In this document: positions 28,024 through 35,798 of the stretch, one piece after another
Layout: every line of letters begins with the position of its first letter
How positions within the stretch are numbered: position 1 is the first letter of the stretch
DNA from: Paraburkholderia ginsengiterrae
GTDB lineage: Bacteria > Pseudomonadota > Gammaproteobacteria > Burkholderiales > Burkholderiaceae
Direction: 5' to 3'
Assembly: GCF_001645125.1 (NCBI RefSeq)
Contig: NZ_LXKA01000109.1
Coordinates: forward strand, 82,220-146,219
Length of the DNA stretch: 64,000 bases
Notes under the pieces: model-generated
Told to the model about the DNA's origin: nothing
Seen by the model: only the letters and a program-made list of their open reading frames with translations
Database searches by the model: none
Program-made: the position numbers and the translations under genes

Positions 28024-28323
28024 TCAGTCATCATCATCCTCATGGTGGTGCTTGTACCAGCCACGATGCCGCCCATTGTCATGCCAACGGCGCCCCTCCC
28101 AGTATTCGCCCTGATATCCGTAGCCATAAGCTGGTGCCGGCGCGTACACGACCGGCGGCGATTCGTAGACGACCGGCGGCGGTTGGTAGACGACTGGAGG
28201 CGGTGCCATATACACCGGGCCGGGTACGCCAAAATAGACGCCGATATCAGCGTGGGCCGAAGCCGCGCCGGATGCGAATCCTAAGCAAACCCCCAGCGCG
28301 GTTAAAACCAATGCCCGTTTCAT
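28024..28323 (-). CDS. PXPV-repeat secreted protein
   Basis: Encodes 99 residues with a signal peptide (MKRALVLTALGVCLGFASGAASA). Residues 30-65 consist of a tyrosine/proline/valine repeat: PGPVYMAPPPVVYQPPPVVYESPPVVYAPAP, the PXPV signature of small exported proteins of Burkholderia. The tail is rich in histidine, tryptophan and aspartate (WEGRRWHDNGRHRGWYKHHHEDDDD), a possible metal-binding end. It stands between metal-related genes, and a periplasmic metal-handling role is inferred only from composition and place. Confidence 0.85.
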   Translation of the reverse strand: MKRALVLTALGVCLGFASGAASAHADIGVYFGVPGPVYMAPPPVVYQPPPVVYESPPVVYAPAPAYGYGYQGEYWEGRRWHDNGRHRGWYKHHHEDDDD

Positions 28324-28484
28324 GGTGCTCGTCCATTCAGGTTATGCGGACCGCCTGCGGGGGTCCGATACACCATCGTAGGCGACGGAAAAAGTGCCCG
28401 GTGAAACGAAGGAGTCTCTCCTGTAACCGTTTGTAATACGCGACGAGACGTAGCTACGGTTCCAGCACAAGCGCATTCATCGCG

Positions 28485-28967
28485 TTATACATTTGATGTT
28501 GGGCGGCTACTCAAGCGCCTGTATAACAGGTAGTCCAATGACCATTTTCCAGCGCCTCGGCACAGCAGAACCAGGAGCATCGCGGCCCACTGAATGTGCG
28601 TAGGCCATGCTTGCGGATACACGAACACCTCGATGACAGTTGTCATGCCGAGCAGGACCAACGCTACGGGTCGCGTCGCCAGGCCGAGCACAAGTAAAAC
28701 AGGGGTTGTCAGTTCGATGGACACTGCCAGGTAGGCTGCAAGCTCGGGAGGAAGCAACGGCAGTCGATAGTCTTCCCTAAACAACTGGAGCGCGGCATTC
28801 CAATCGGCCAGCTTAGTCATCGCCGAGTTCCAGAAGACCGTGGCGACAGCAAGCCTCAGTGGAAGCGCGAGAGCCGTGTGCGGCACCCGCTCCAGCCACC
28901 CAACGGCGCGTAGTACACGGTCAGTCAGTCTCGAACTGCGATGAGCGGATTGGGATTCCGGCATCAT
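28485..28967 (-). CDS. DoxX-family membrane protein of the bufferin cluster
   Basis: Encodes 160 residues, with GGGAGG eight bases upstream of the ATG at 28967; the start overlaps the previous stop (ATGA). DoxX features: LALPLRLAVATVFWNSAMTKLADWNAALQLFREDYRLPLLPPELAAYLAVSIELTTPVLLVLGLATR and a second half of hydrophobic segments ending in a WSLDYLLYRRL tail. DoxX-like proteins are common fourth members of bufferin operons. Translational coupling to bufC is clear. Its molecular role is not established. Confidence 0.9.
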   Translation of the reverse strand: MMPESQSAHRSSRLTDRVLRAVGWLERVPHTALALPLRLAVATVFWNSAMTKLADWNAALQLFREDYRLPLLPPELAAYLAVSIELTTPVLLVLGLATRPVALVLLGMTTVIEVFVYPQAWPTHIQWAAMLLVLLCRGAGKWSLDYLLYRRLSSRPTSNV

Positions 28968-29779
28968 GTGACTTGCCTCCCAATTGCCTGGCTGGATGCC
29001 TCGTTTGATAGGCAGATGTCGACGAAGCACCCAGATGCAAGAAGGTGTGCGAGCCAGACAGATGTCTCAGCGTCCGGCACGTCGACAAGGGCATCATGCA
29101 AGGGGCGCCCCGCAAGCAAGGCAGCCGTGAACCGGCATTGCCCTTCTGCCATCCGGTTCATCTCGACACCCGAAGGCCCTCGGTGGATATACAACCAGAC
29201 CGGGTCGGCGGCCAGATTGATGTTTGCCAATGCGCTATCGTCCCGAGACAACACCGCGTGCCAGATGGCATCGACGGGAAAGGGCGACTCGCGTACCCGC
29301 GCTGCAGGACTCGGCAAAAACCGTACGGCTTGCATGTCGGCTCCATTCAGTTGCTCAAGGCGCCGTAGGTCAAGCGGCTTTGCATCTGGCGCGTGCAGGG
29401 CCTCATTCACGGCCCATTCGAGTCGTGCCGTATCTGGCAAATAAACAAGAGACGCCGCTTCCGGCATCCGCGCCAGAAATTCCGGAAACAACTCTCCGTA
29501 GCTATCTAGCAAAGCGCTCGACGGTGGACATTGCTCAATAAAAAGTCGAGCCGCGCCTTCGAAGAATTCGGACCCAACCAGAGCCTGCACCGCTGGATAG
29601 GTCAGCCGTAGTGCTGCAAGCAGCGTGCTGTTCGCCGTATTTCGATAGATGGCGAGCCGCGCCTGCGGAGCCAGGCCGTCGGCTACCACATACCCAGATG
29701 CGTCGCCATCGGCAAGCCCAAGCATGTCCCGGCGGACCGCGCGTTGCAGCTCAAGCAGCGTAGGTGAACAGATTGTCAT
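28964..29779 (-). CDS. bufC: BufC/HvfC-type peptide-modification chaperone (DUF2063)
   Basis: Encodes 271 residues; the ATG at 29779 has AGAGG upstream and lies inside the end of bufB (29-base overlap). The N-terminal DUF2063 part reads LLELQRAVRRDMLGLADGD...LAPQARLAIYRNTANSTLLAALRLTYPAVQALVGSEFFEGAARLFIEQCPPSSALLDSYGELFPEFL, with the conserved YRNN/YP.V..L.G..FF pattern. The C-terminal half is the adapter domain. In bufferin and similar pathways this protein delivers the precursor peptide to the BufB enzyme. Confidence 0.92.
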   Translation of the reverse strand: MTICSPTLLELQRAVRRDMLGLADGDASGYVVADGLAPQARLAIYRNTANSTLLAALRLTYPAVQALVGSEFFEGAARLFIEQCPPSSALLDSYGELFPEFLARMPEAASLVYLPDTARLEWAVNEALHAPDAKPLDLRRLEQLNGADMQAVRFLPSPAARVRESPFPVDAIWHAVLSRDDSALANINLAADPVWLYIHRGPSGVEMNRMAEGQCRFTAALLAGRPLHDALVDVPDAETSVWLAHLLASGCFVDICLSNEASSQAIGRQVT

Positions 29780-30641
29780 TTCGCTGCCTCTCAATAGCGG
29801 CCTCTGCAATCGCCGCTTCTTCCATCAGAACCTCGAGCGCCGGGACATCGGTGTCCCATTCAATCAGCGTGGGAACGGGTCCAAAGCGCTTGAGGGCTTC
29901 CTCGAACAGGTCCCACACCGGAGGCGCGACTCGCGAGCCATGGTCGTCGATGCGAATTGTCTGTCCTTGGTCAAGCTGTCGGACGCTGTGGCCGGCCAGG
30001 TGAACCTCGGTAACCGAGTCCGGCGGCAGGGCGTCGAGATAGGCCAGCGCATTCCAACCGTGATTGCTGGCACTGACATAGATATTGTTGACGTCACAGA
30101 GGATGCCGCACCCCGTGCGTCGCGCGACCTCGGCAAGAAAATCCCATTCGGGGATGGTTGAGTGGCGCAAGCGCAGGTAGGTCGATGGGTTTTCTAAAGA
30201 AATCCGCCGCTGCAGGTGGGTTTGGGTTTGGTCGACGTGCATGCAGACAATGCTCAACGCTTCTTCCGTCATGGGGAGCGGCAACAGGTCGGCGAGATAG
30301 ATGCCGCCGCTGATGCTCCAGGACAGATGTTCTGAAACCAGTCCTGGTTCAACACGCCCGATGACGTCGCGCACGCGCTCCAGATGCCGGACATCCATCC
30401 CTTCGGCGCTGCCCAAAGAAAGTCCCACGCCGTGGAGCGAGATTGGGTAGTCGCGGCGGATGGCGTCCAGGTAACCGGGTGCGCTACCCCCGCCCATATA
30501 GTTCTCGGTATGGACTTCAAACCAGGCAGCGGGCGGACGTCCCTCGACAACCTCACGATGATGTCGGAAGCGCAGCCCAACCCCGGCGCATGCCGGAATC
30601 AGGCCATGCGCGGATTGCGACGCAGCAGAAGCGGCATCCAT
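29751..30641 (-). CDS. bufB: BufB multinuclear-iron oxidative enzyme (MNIO, DUF692)
   Basis: Encodes 296 residues, start preceded by GGAGGA. Family features in order: GVGLRFRHHREV, AWFEVHTENYMGGG, YPISLHGVGLSLGS, LVSEHLSWS, ISLENPSTYLRL, TGCGILCDVNNIYVSASNHG, VTEVHLAGHS and IRIDDHGSRV. The His, Asp and Glu residues in these blocks are the iron ligands of MNIO enzymes (as in MbnB), which oxidise cysteines of a precursor peptide. It sits between bufA and bufC, and the order bufA-bufB-bufC-doxX is the standard bufferin operon. Confidence 0.94.
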   Translation of the reverse strand: MDAASAASQSAHGLIPACAGVGLRFRHHREVVEGRPPAAWFEVHTENYMGGGSAPGYLDAIRRDYPISLHGVGLSLGSAEGMDVRHLERVRDVIGRVEPGLVSEHLSWSISGGIYLADLLPLPMTEEALSIVCMHVDQTQTHLQRRISLENPSTYLRLRHSTIPEWDFLAEVARRTGCGILCDVNNIYVSASNHGWNALAYLDALPPDSVTEVHLAGHSVRQLDQGQTIRIDDHGSRVAPPVWDLFEEALKRFGPVPTLIEWDTDVPALEVLMEEAAIAEAAIERQRNDNLFTYAA

Positions 30642-30657
30642 GAACTCCTCCGTTCGC

Positions 30658-30978
30658 TCAGGAAGGCTTCAGCTTGCCGCCCTGGATTTTGCTGCAATCC
30701 CCAGCGGGGAGCAGAACGAATGATTTCGCATCGCGTGCCTGGGTGGCTTGCCCTGCGCAGGAATGCGCTCCCTCCGCGCAGTCATTTTTCGATACGGCAT
30801 TGATGCCGTAGCACTTCTCCAGTTTGTTCGCTTCCATCCGGGCCATGTTGTCCTTCACAACTTGCGGCATTCCGCTCATATCCTTCATGGTCTGGGCCTG
30901 GACCGGTACTATCTGCATGGCAAGTGCCAAGCCGATTGCCGACGACAAGGTCGAGGCGGCCATAACATGTTTGTTCAT
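30658..30978 (-). CDS. bufA: BufA1-type bufferin metallophore precursor (DUF2282)
   Basis: Encodes 106 residues; the ATG at 30978 has AGGAGG seven bases upstream (a GTG one codon before is possible). A signal peptide (KHVMAASTLSSAIGLALAMQIVPVQAQ) is followed by the DUF2282 pattern with four cysteines: LEKCYGINAVSKNDCAEGAHSCAGQ and FVLLPAGDCSKIQGG. Bufferins are ribosomally made, cysteine-modified periplasmic peptides that bind copper and are matured by BufB with BufC. The gene is first in the operon and diverges from a sigma factor gene. Confidence 0.93.
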   Translation of the reverse strand: MNKHVMAASTLSSAIGLALAMQIVPVQAQTMKDMSGMPQVVKDNMARMEANKLEKCYGINAVSKNDCAEGAHSCAGQATQARDAKSFVLLPAGDCSKIQGGKLKPS

Positions 30979-31026
30979 CACGCTTCCTCCTGAGGGTTGC
31001 GGCCCGGCATTCCGGCCGTGTAAGGA

Positions 31027-31054
31027 AGTTCGGCCGGCCGCCGCAAAAGGTTAC
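31027..31054 (-). promoter_or_regulatory. Possible ECF-type promoter of the buf operon
   Basis: Read on the minus strand, GTAACC (31054-31049) and CGAACT (31032-31027) are separated by 16 bases, about 50 bases upstream of bufA. This fits the general AAC-like -35 and CG-containing -10 pattern of promoters used by ECF sigma factors. The divergent sigma factor gene makes such a promoter likely, but the exact boxes are a guess. Confidence 0.35.
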
Positions 31055-31111
31055 GGTCCGAGCAAACTTTTTCTGCGTGACAAACAGTCGTCCGCGCCAC
31101 AAAATTTCCAC

Positions 31112-31771
31112 ATGCCCCGGCATCCACATCCACCCAGTTCGGTTCCAGGTTCCGAGAGAGAGGACCTGGAGTCGTTCACGCCGGTCGGTCAGGCCGCGCC
31201 GGTTGCCAGCCGTGCTGACGGAAAACTGGACTGGTCCATCACCATGGCCAGCGCGCAAACCGGCGACCAGGAAGCCTATCGTCGGTTGCTCCAGGATATA
31301 ACCCCCTATCTTCGTGCGCTCGCGGCACGGCACATCCGGAATGCCGATGACATTGAGGACACGGTTCAGGATGTGCTGCTCACCGTGCACTCGGTCCGCG
31401 ACACGTATGACCCGTCGCGCCCGTTCGGGCCGTGGCTGGTCGCCATTGCAAACAGACGCATCGTCGACGGTCTGCGTCGGCGGGGACGCGTTTGCTCACA
31501 TGAATCTTCAGTGGAAAATGGGCTTGAAACCTTTGCTGCTGATGAAGCGAACTTACAGGAAGGGGCCGTGAATGCCCGTCTGGTGAGGGAAGCTATCGAG
31601 CAATTGCCTGTCGGACAGCGGGACGCGATGCGCATGCTCAAGCTGGAAGAAATGTCTTTGCACGAGGCTGCGGCTGCAAGCGGAACATCGGTTGCAGCGT
31701 TGAAGGTAGCCACTCACCGGGCAATGAAACAATTGCGGGAAATGTTCCAGCGGCGAGGTAGCAAATCATGA
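31112..31771 (+). CDS. ECF-like RNA polymerase sigma factor next to the bufferin operon
   Basis: Encodes 219 residues from the ATG at 31112; an internal ATG at 31244 (MASAQTGDQEAYRRLL) would also give a normal sigma factor. Region 2 is ALAARHIRNADDIEDTVQDVLLTVHSVRDTYDPSRPFGPWLVAIANRRIVDGLRRRGR, region 4 is LVREAIEQLPVGQRDAMRMLKLEEMSLHEAAAASGTSVAALKVATHRAMKQLREMFQ. The DPSRPFGPWL segment is that of the SigF group which pairs with NrsF anti-sigma factors. It overlaps the anti-sigma gene by ATGA and diverges from bufA, so it probably drives the buf operon in response to metal or oxidative stress. Confidence 0.93.
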   Translation: MPRHPHPPSSVPGSEREDLESFTPVGQAAPVASRADGKLDWSITMASAQTGDQEAYRRLLQDITPYLRALAARHIRNADDIEDTVQDVLLTVHSVRDTYDPSRPFGPWLVAIANRRIVDGLRRRGRVCSHESSVENGLETFAADEANLQEGAVNARLVREAIEQLPVGQRDAMRMLKLEEMSLHEAAAASGTSVAALKVATHRAMKQLREMFQRRGSKS

Positions 31772-32442
31772 ATCGGACCTCTGACCTGATAGACGTGCTG
31801 GTCGCGGACGCAACACCGGTCCGGCGTTTGCGGCCCCCAGCGGCGAGAGCAGCCTGCTGGTTATTGTTTGCCGCAGTTGTGATGCTCTTCGTTGGTATCG
31901 CGCATGGGGTACGTGCCGACCTGGCAGTCAAATTGCATCAGCCCCTCTTCGCCATCGGTGTAGCTGCAGCCGTGGCAACAGGCATTCTGGCCGCCACAGC
32001 GGCCTTTCTTGCCAGCGTGCCAGGCAGGTCCCGCCGTTGGCTTCTGTTGCCTGCACCGGCAACTCTCGTCTGGGTAGCTTCGATTGGCTATGGTTGCCTG
32101 ACCAACTGGGTCACGATTGGACCGGAAGGCATGTCGCCTGGCGAAACGGCCCGATGCTTTGCTACTCTGGTATTGGTTAGTACGCCACTATCGCTCGTAA
32201 TGCTGATTATGCTGCGCCACGTCGCTCGACTGGCACCGGGTCCGGTCACGATGGTTGGAAGTCTCGCGGTCGCCGCCATGACTGCAGTTGCATTGTCGAT
32301 TCTCCACCCGCTTGACGCAACGGCCATGATATTGCTGTGGAACCTTGGCGTCGCCGGGCTTTATCTGCTGCTGAGTGGCTGGTATGGTCAGCGACTTTTA
32401 GGCTGGGTGGCGCACCACTGGAGCCTGGGTACCCCGCACTAG
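31768..32442 (+). CDS. NrsF-family anti-sigma factor (DUF1109)
   Basis: Encodes 224 residues with six hydrophobic segments after a short cytosolic N-terminus (MNRTSDLIDVLVADATPVRRLRPP). The DUF1109 pattern is seen in AACWLLFAAVVMLFVGIAHGVRADL, the SIGYGCLTNWVTIGPEGMSPGETARCFATL loop with two cysteines, and LHPLDATAMILLWNLGVAGLYLLLSGW. In Caulobacter the homologous NrsF is an integral-membrane anti-sigma factor responding to metal or oxidative stress through cysteines. The start overlaps the sigma factor stop, typical of the pair. Confidence 0.92.
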   Translation: MNRTSDLIDVLVADATPVRRLRPPAARAACWLLFAAVVMLFVGIAHGVRADLAVKLHQPLFAIGVAAAVATGILAATAAFLASVPGRSRRWLLLPAPATLVWVASIGYGCLTNWVTIGPEGMSPGETARCFATLVLVSTPLSLVMLIMLRHVARLAPGPVTMVGSLAVAAMTAVALSILHPLDATAMILLWNLGVAGLYLLLSGWYGQRLLGWVAHHWSLGTPH

Positions 32443-32490
32443 CGCCAAAGAAAGGTCCTCAAATCAAGGTGCGGCGTTTAAGGATGCAAT

Positions 32491-33105
32491 ATGGACAGCA
32501 AACGGCACTGGGAAGACGTGTACCGGTCGAAAGCCCCGGATGCAGTCAGTTGGTATCGCCCGCACCTTGATATCTCGCTGACGCTGATTTGCGAAGCCGT
32601 GTCGGACCGGAACGCAGCCATCCTTGATGTGGGTGGAGGAGAATCGACGCTGGTCGATGATTTACTTCAGCGCGGATACCGAAACCTGACCGTGCTCGAT
32701 ACGTCCGCCATCGCTCTCGATACGACGAAACAGCGTTTGGGTTCTATCGCCGAGCAGGTAACGTGGGTCGAATCCGATATTACGTCGGTCGACCTGCCTG
32801 AGTATCGATACGACGTTTGGCATGACCGCGCCGTCTTCCACTTCCTGACGGAACCATCGCAACGAGACGCCTACACCCGCCTGCTGACGAAAGCACTCAA
32901 GCCGGGTGGCCGCGTTGTAATTGCCACATTCGGACCACTGGGGCCGAACAGGTGTAGCGGGCTGGATGTAAGTCGATACGACGCTCAGCAGCTCTCCGAC
33001 GAATTTGGTCCAGGTTTTGAATTGGTCACAAGCACACTCGAGAACCACCACACGCCGGGTGGCTCCGGCCAGCAGTTTCTCTACTGCGGTTTCCGGAAAC
33101 TGTGA
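32491..33105 (+). CDS. Class I SAM-dependent methyltransferase
   Basis: Encodes 204 residues: HWEDVYRSKAPDAVSWYRPHLDISL, then motif I as AILDVGGGESTLVDDLLQRGYRNLTVLDTSA, motif II as ITSVDLPEYRYDVWHDRAVFHFL and motif III as LLTKALKPGGRVVIATFGPLGPNRCSGLDVSRY, ending HHTPGGSGQQFLYCGF. This subgroup with the C-terminal HHTP..QQF.YC.F pattern is often encoded among metal-resistance genes, but its substrate is unknown to me. It is 48 bases after the anti-sigma gene and may be the third gene of that operon. Confidence 0.87.
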   Translation: MDSKRHWEDVYRSKAPDAVSWYRPHLDISLTLICEAVSDRNAAILDVGGGESTLVDDLLQRGYRNLTVLDTSAIALDTTKQRLGSIAEQVTWVESDITSVDLPEYRYDVWHDRAVFHFLTEPSQRDAYTRLLTKALKPGGRVVIATFGPLGPNRCSGLDVSRYDAQQLSDEFGPGFELVTSTLENHHTPGGSGQQFLYCGFRKL

Positions 33106-33157
33106 CTGTTGGGTTGCCCCGACTCGGCGTCACGCGTGGCCTATTGCTTGAGCCTGG

Positions 33158-33373
33158 TCAGGCGCAGCAGGAACCGGACTGCTGCATCGGCGGGCACCTG
33201 TTCGTGCCGTACGAGCAGTACACACAGCAATCCCCGGATTTCGGTCTCAGCACAGTCTTGCAATGCTCGCATTCGTAAAACCACACACAGGCGTCGGTGG
33301 GCATCGTCTCGTCTTTCCTGTGCCCGCACACCGGACACGTGATGCTCGAATCCAGCACGACTGCAGCCATCAT
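33158..33373 (-). CDS. GDCCVxC-family small protein of the mer operon
   Basis: Encodes 71 residues with a rubredoxin-like zinc knuckle (ITCPVCGHRK...YECEHCKTVLRP) followed by the signature SGDCCVYCSYGTNRCPPMQ and a CCA end. In related proteins the vicinal cysteine pair can be Cys-selenocysteine. The family is repeatedly found with merT and merP and probably handles Hg(II) or reactive thiol partners. The ATG overlaps the merP stop (ATGATG, TGA), so the two are translationally coupled. Confidence 0.88.
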   Translation of the reverse strand: MMAAVVLDSSITCPVCGHRKDETMPTDACVWFYECEHCKTVLRPKSGDCCVYCSYGTNRCPPMQQSGSCCA

Positions 33374-33657
33374 TGCACCTGCTTTACGTGAGACGGATAG
33401 CCAGCATCGGCTGTGGCGTTCGTCAACGCGTCAACCGAAGCCTTCTTCGGGTCAAATACCACCTCGGCACGCTTGCTTGCGAAGTCGACCTTGGCCGAGG
33501 TCACGCCGGGCACTTTCTCGAGCGCCTTGCGAACCGTAATCGGACACACGGCGCAATCCATGTTTGTGACGTCAAGGGTGACCGTGCGAAGTCCGTCGGC
33601 GAAGGCCGTGGATGCAGTCAGCGCCGTCGCGACGAGCACAGCAATCAGTTTCTTCAT
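33370..33657 (-). CDS. merP: Periplasmic mercury-binding protein MerP
   Basis: Encodes 95 residues. A signal peptide (MKKLIAVLVATALTASTAFA) precedes an HMA fold with the metal site NMDCAVCPITVRKALEKVPGV (C35 and C38), then KVDFASKRAEVVFDPKKASVDALTNATADAGYPS, a standard MerP. It captures Hg(II) in the periplasm and hands it to MerT. It starts 10 bases after merT ends. Confidence 0.96.
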   Translation of the reverse strand: MKKLIAVLVATALTASTAFADGLRTVTLDVTNMDCAVCPITVRKALEKVPGVTSAKVDFASKRAEVVFDPKKASVDALTNATADAGYPSHVKQVQ

Positions 33658-33666
33658 GGCAGATAC

Positions 33667-34017
33667 TCAATAAAAGAGCGGCGCATAGAGGGGGAACGAC
33701 ATCAGCACGAGCGCGGCAGGCATCACGACCCAGAAAATAAAGCGCTGCCGACGTCGCGTCGAAGGCACCGCGCAGGTTTCGCCCACCGCGCATTCTTCGG
33801 ACCTGGCGTAGAGCCTGCGGAAAGCGACTGCAAAAAAGGCGATGGATATGACGACAAATAGGGGTTGGAACGGCCGCAACGCGGTCAGGCGCGAGCCCCA
33901 GGCGCCCCCGACTCCCAACACGACAAGGAGCAGGGGGCCGGCGCAGCAAGCGGACGCTCCAAATGCGGCAGCAGTTCCGGCTAGCAGGGAGCCGGCGGTG
34001 GCCGAGCCAGGTCGCAT
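33667..34017 (-). CDS. merT: Mercuric transport protein MerT
   Basis: Encodes 116 residues with three hydrophobic helices. The vicinal cysteine pair C24-C25 (GASACCAGPLLLVVLGVGGAW) lies in helix 1 and a second cysteine pair C76/C82 (EECAVGETCAVP) in the cytosolic loop, as in MerT of Tn21/Tn501. It imports Hg(II) received from MerP. In standard operons MerT passes mercury to the reductase MerA, which is missing here. It is the first gene after the mer promoter. Confidence 0.96.
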   Translation of the reverse strand: MRPGSATAGSLLAGTAAAFGASACCAGPLLLVVLGVGGAWGSRLTALRPFQPLFVVISIAFFAVAFRRLYARSEECAVGETCAVPSTRRRQRFIFWVVMPAALVLMSFPLYAPLFY

Positions 34018-34046
34018 GGCACTTCCTTTTCGGACTGGTTGAGTCT

Positions 34047-34077
34047 AGTCTAGGTGCGTACCTAAGTACGGAGTCAA
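34047..34077 (-). promoter_or_regulatory. mer operator-promoter
   Basis: On the minus strand TTGACT (34077-34072) and TAGACT (34052-34047) are separated by 19 bases, the abnormally long spacer of MerR-controlled promoters. The spacer holds the dyad CGTAC-N4-GTACG (34057-34070) that MerR binds. The site lies in the 67-base gap between merR and merT, and MerR should both repress and, with Hg(II), twist-activate it. Confidence 0.93.
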
Positions 34078-34084
34078 GCGCACC

Positions 34085-34495
34085 ATGCAGGAAATGACCA
34101 TCGGACAACTGGCTGAAGCGGCAGAAGTCAACGTCGAAACAGTGAGGTACTACCATCGTCGCGGGTTACTGCCAACGCCACCCCGCCCCGCAGGTGGCAT
34201 TCGACGATACCCGACAGCCGTACTGACGAGGCTTCTCTTTATCAAGCGGTCCCAGTTGCTTGGGTTTTCGCTGGATGAGGTAGAGGCGCTGTTATCCCTG
34301 CACGACGGTCAGACGTGCAACTCAGCGCGCGCAATCGCCGAACATAAGCTTGCCGACGTACGTCAGCGCATACAGGATTTGTCTATGTTGGAAGACGCAT
34401 TGGCGAAGCTGGTACAACGCTGCTCGACGTCGAAAGGCAAGATTTCGTGCCCACTCATCGATACGCTCATGAACGGCGGAGAGCTGCCCCAGTGA
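34085..34495 (+). CDS. merR: Mercury-responsive regulator MerR
   Basis: Encodes 136 residues. The winged helix reads MTIGQLAEAAEVNVETVRYYHRRGLLPTPPRPAGGIRRY. All three Hg(II) ligands are present: C78 (DGQTCNSA), C113 (QRCSTSKG) and C122 (ISCPLI), in the spacing of Tn501 MerR (82, 117, 126). This makes mercury the inducer rather than another metal. It is divergent from merTP and controls the promoter between them. Confidence 0.97.
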   Translation: MQEMTIGQLAEAAEVNVETVRYYHRRGLLPTPPRPAGGIRRYPTAVLTRLLFIKRSQLLGFSLDEVEALLSLHDGQTCNSARAIAEHKLADVRQRIQDLSMLEDALAKLVQRCSTSKGKISCPLIDTLMNGGELPQ

Positions 34496-34683
34496 ACGCG
34501 TTAGTGCGAGGCGTGCCGGTAGCGCACACCACCGACACAACCGGGACAGGGCTAACCAGCGTGACGAGTCAGGCGGTCAGCAGGCCAACTGCGCTTTACC
34601 GGTAACCGCGACGCGAGAGGCGCAATCATTTCGTCTCTCGAGCGTCTAACAATAGGGCTGTGCTTATCTCTGGGTAGACTGTA

Positions 34684-35070
34684 ATGCTGAACGTTTTTTT
34701 CCGATATCTGCTCGCGACGAGCTTGTTACTGGTCGTCAGTGCCGCTTTCGCCGGGGAGCAGCCGTTCAACCAGGCGCAGTTCGACAGGCTGAACGCCGAC
34801 GGGAAGCCAGCCGTCGTCTACTTCCACGCGACCTGGTGCCCCACCTGCAAGGTCCAACAACCCATCGTGGCCCGACTCGCCACCAGCCCGGAAATGAAAG
34901 ACGTGACCATTTTCGTGGCCGACTACGACAAGGAAGTTGCCCTTAAGCGGACCTTGAAAGTGACCCAGCAGTCAACGTTCGTTGTTTTCAAGGGTGGCCA
35001 CGAGGTTGCGCGCTCTACGGGGCAGACGCGCGAACAGGACATCAAAAACACGTTCGCCAAAGCCCTGTAA
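34684..35070 (+). CDS. Periplasmic thioredoxin-family protein
   Basis: Encodes 128 residues: a signal peptide (FRYLLATSLLLVVSAAFAG) and a thioredoxin fold with the redox motif ATWCPTCKVQQPIV, then VTIFVADYDKEVALKRTLKVTQQSTFVVFKGGHEVARSTGQ. WCPTC differs from the classical WCGPC. Its stop overlaps the ATG of a CcdA-type membrane protein (TAATG), so the two form an electron-transfer pair: the CcdA-like protein moves reducing power across the membrane to this thioredoxin. Neighbouring mer genes suggest protection of periplasmic thiols. Confidence 0.93.
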   Translation: MLNVFFRYLLATSLLLVVSAAFAGEQPFNQAQFDRLNADGKPAVVYFHATWCPTCKVQQPIVARLATSPEMKDVTIFVADYDKEVALKRTLKVTQQSTFVVFKGGHEVARSTGQTREQDIKNTFAKAL

Positions 35071-35798
35071 TGGATTTCACGCCGGGTACGTACGTGCTCG
35101 GGTTCCTGGCCGGGGCCCTGACGACGTTGTCACCGTGTGTGCTCGCCCTTGTTCCCGTACTCGTTGCGTCTGCATTGGCGGCACATCGGCTGGGGGTCGT
35201 TGCACTCTCAGCTGGATTAGGCGTGTCGTTCGCGGCCATCGGGATTTTCGTGGCCAGCGTCGGCGCGTCGCTGGGTGTGGATAGTGAACTCTTCCGTCGC
35301 GTGGCCGCCGTGCTGATGATTTTGTTTGGGCTCGCGATGTTTTCCCATCGATTGCAGGCCATTTTCAACCGCGCGGTCTCCGGAATCGGTGACCCGGGTC
35401 AGAACTGGTTGAGCAAGATACGAGGCGACAGCCTGTCGGGCCAGTTCGCGGTCGGACTGATTCTGGGAGCAGTCTGGAGTCCCTGCGTCGGCCCCACATT
35501 GGGCGCGGCAACCACACTCGCCTCGCAAAGCAGGAGTCTCGGGAGTATCGCGCTGTTGATGGGCATATTTGGCATCGGAGCCGGTCTACCGCTTGCGATT
35601 CTCGGTTCCCTTTCCCGGACCTCGACGCAGAAGCTGCGACGCCGACTTGGCCTAGTGGGAACGGCAGGGACAACCATCCTCGGAGCGGTGTTTATAGCCT
35701 TTGGCCTGCTCGTCCTTACGGGGCTGGACAAGACGCTGGAGACGGCGCTGCTGTCTGCAAGCCCCGCGTGGCTAACGGACTTCACAACGTCGCTTTGA
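35070..35798 (+). CDS. CcdA/DsbD-family thiol-reductant membrane protein
   Basis: Encodes 242 residues with six hydrophobic segments. The two essential cysteines are in LTTLSPCVLALVPVL (helix 1) and GAVWSPCVGPTLGAA (helix 4), the SPC pair of CcdA/DsbD proteins. It accepts electrons from cytosolic thioredoxin and passes them to the periplasmic thioredoxin encoded immediately upstream. Overlapping start and stop give translational coupling. Confidence 0.93.
   Translation: MDFTPGTYVLGFLAGALTTLSPCVLALVPVLVASALAAHRLGVVALSAGLGVSFAAIGIFVASVGASLGVDSELFRRVAAVLMILFGLAMFSHRLQAIFNRAVSGIGDPGQNWLSKIRGDSLSGQFAVGLILGAVWSPCVGPTLGAATTLASQSRSLGSIALLMGIFGIGAGLPLAILGSLSRTSTQKLRRRLGLVGTAGTTILGAVFIAFGLLVLTGLDKTLETALLSASPAWLTDFTTSL

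Noticed and set aside
31112-31771. A classical rpoE-type sigma factor with RseA-type anti-sigma
   Set aside because: The partner is a six-helix DUF1109 protein, so the SigF/NrsF type fits better.
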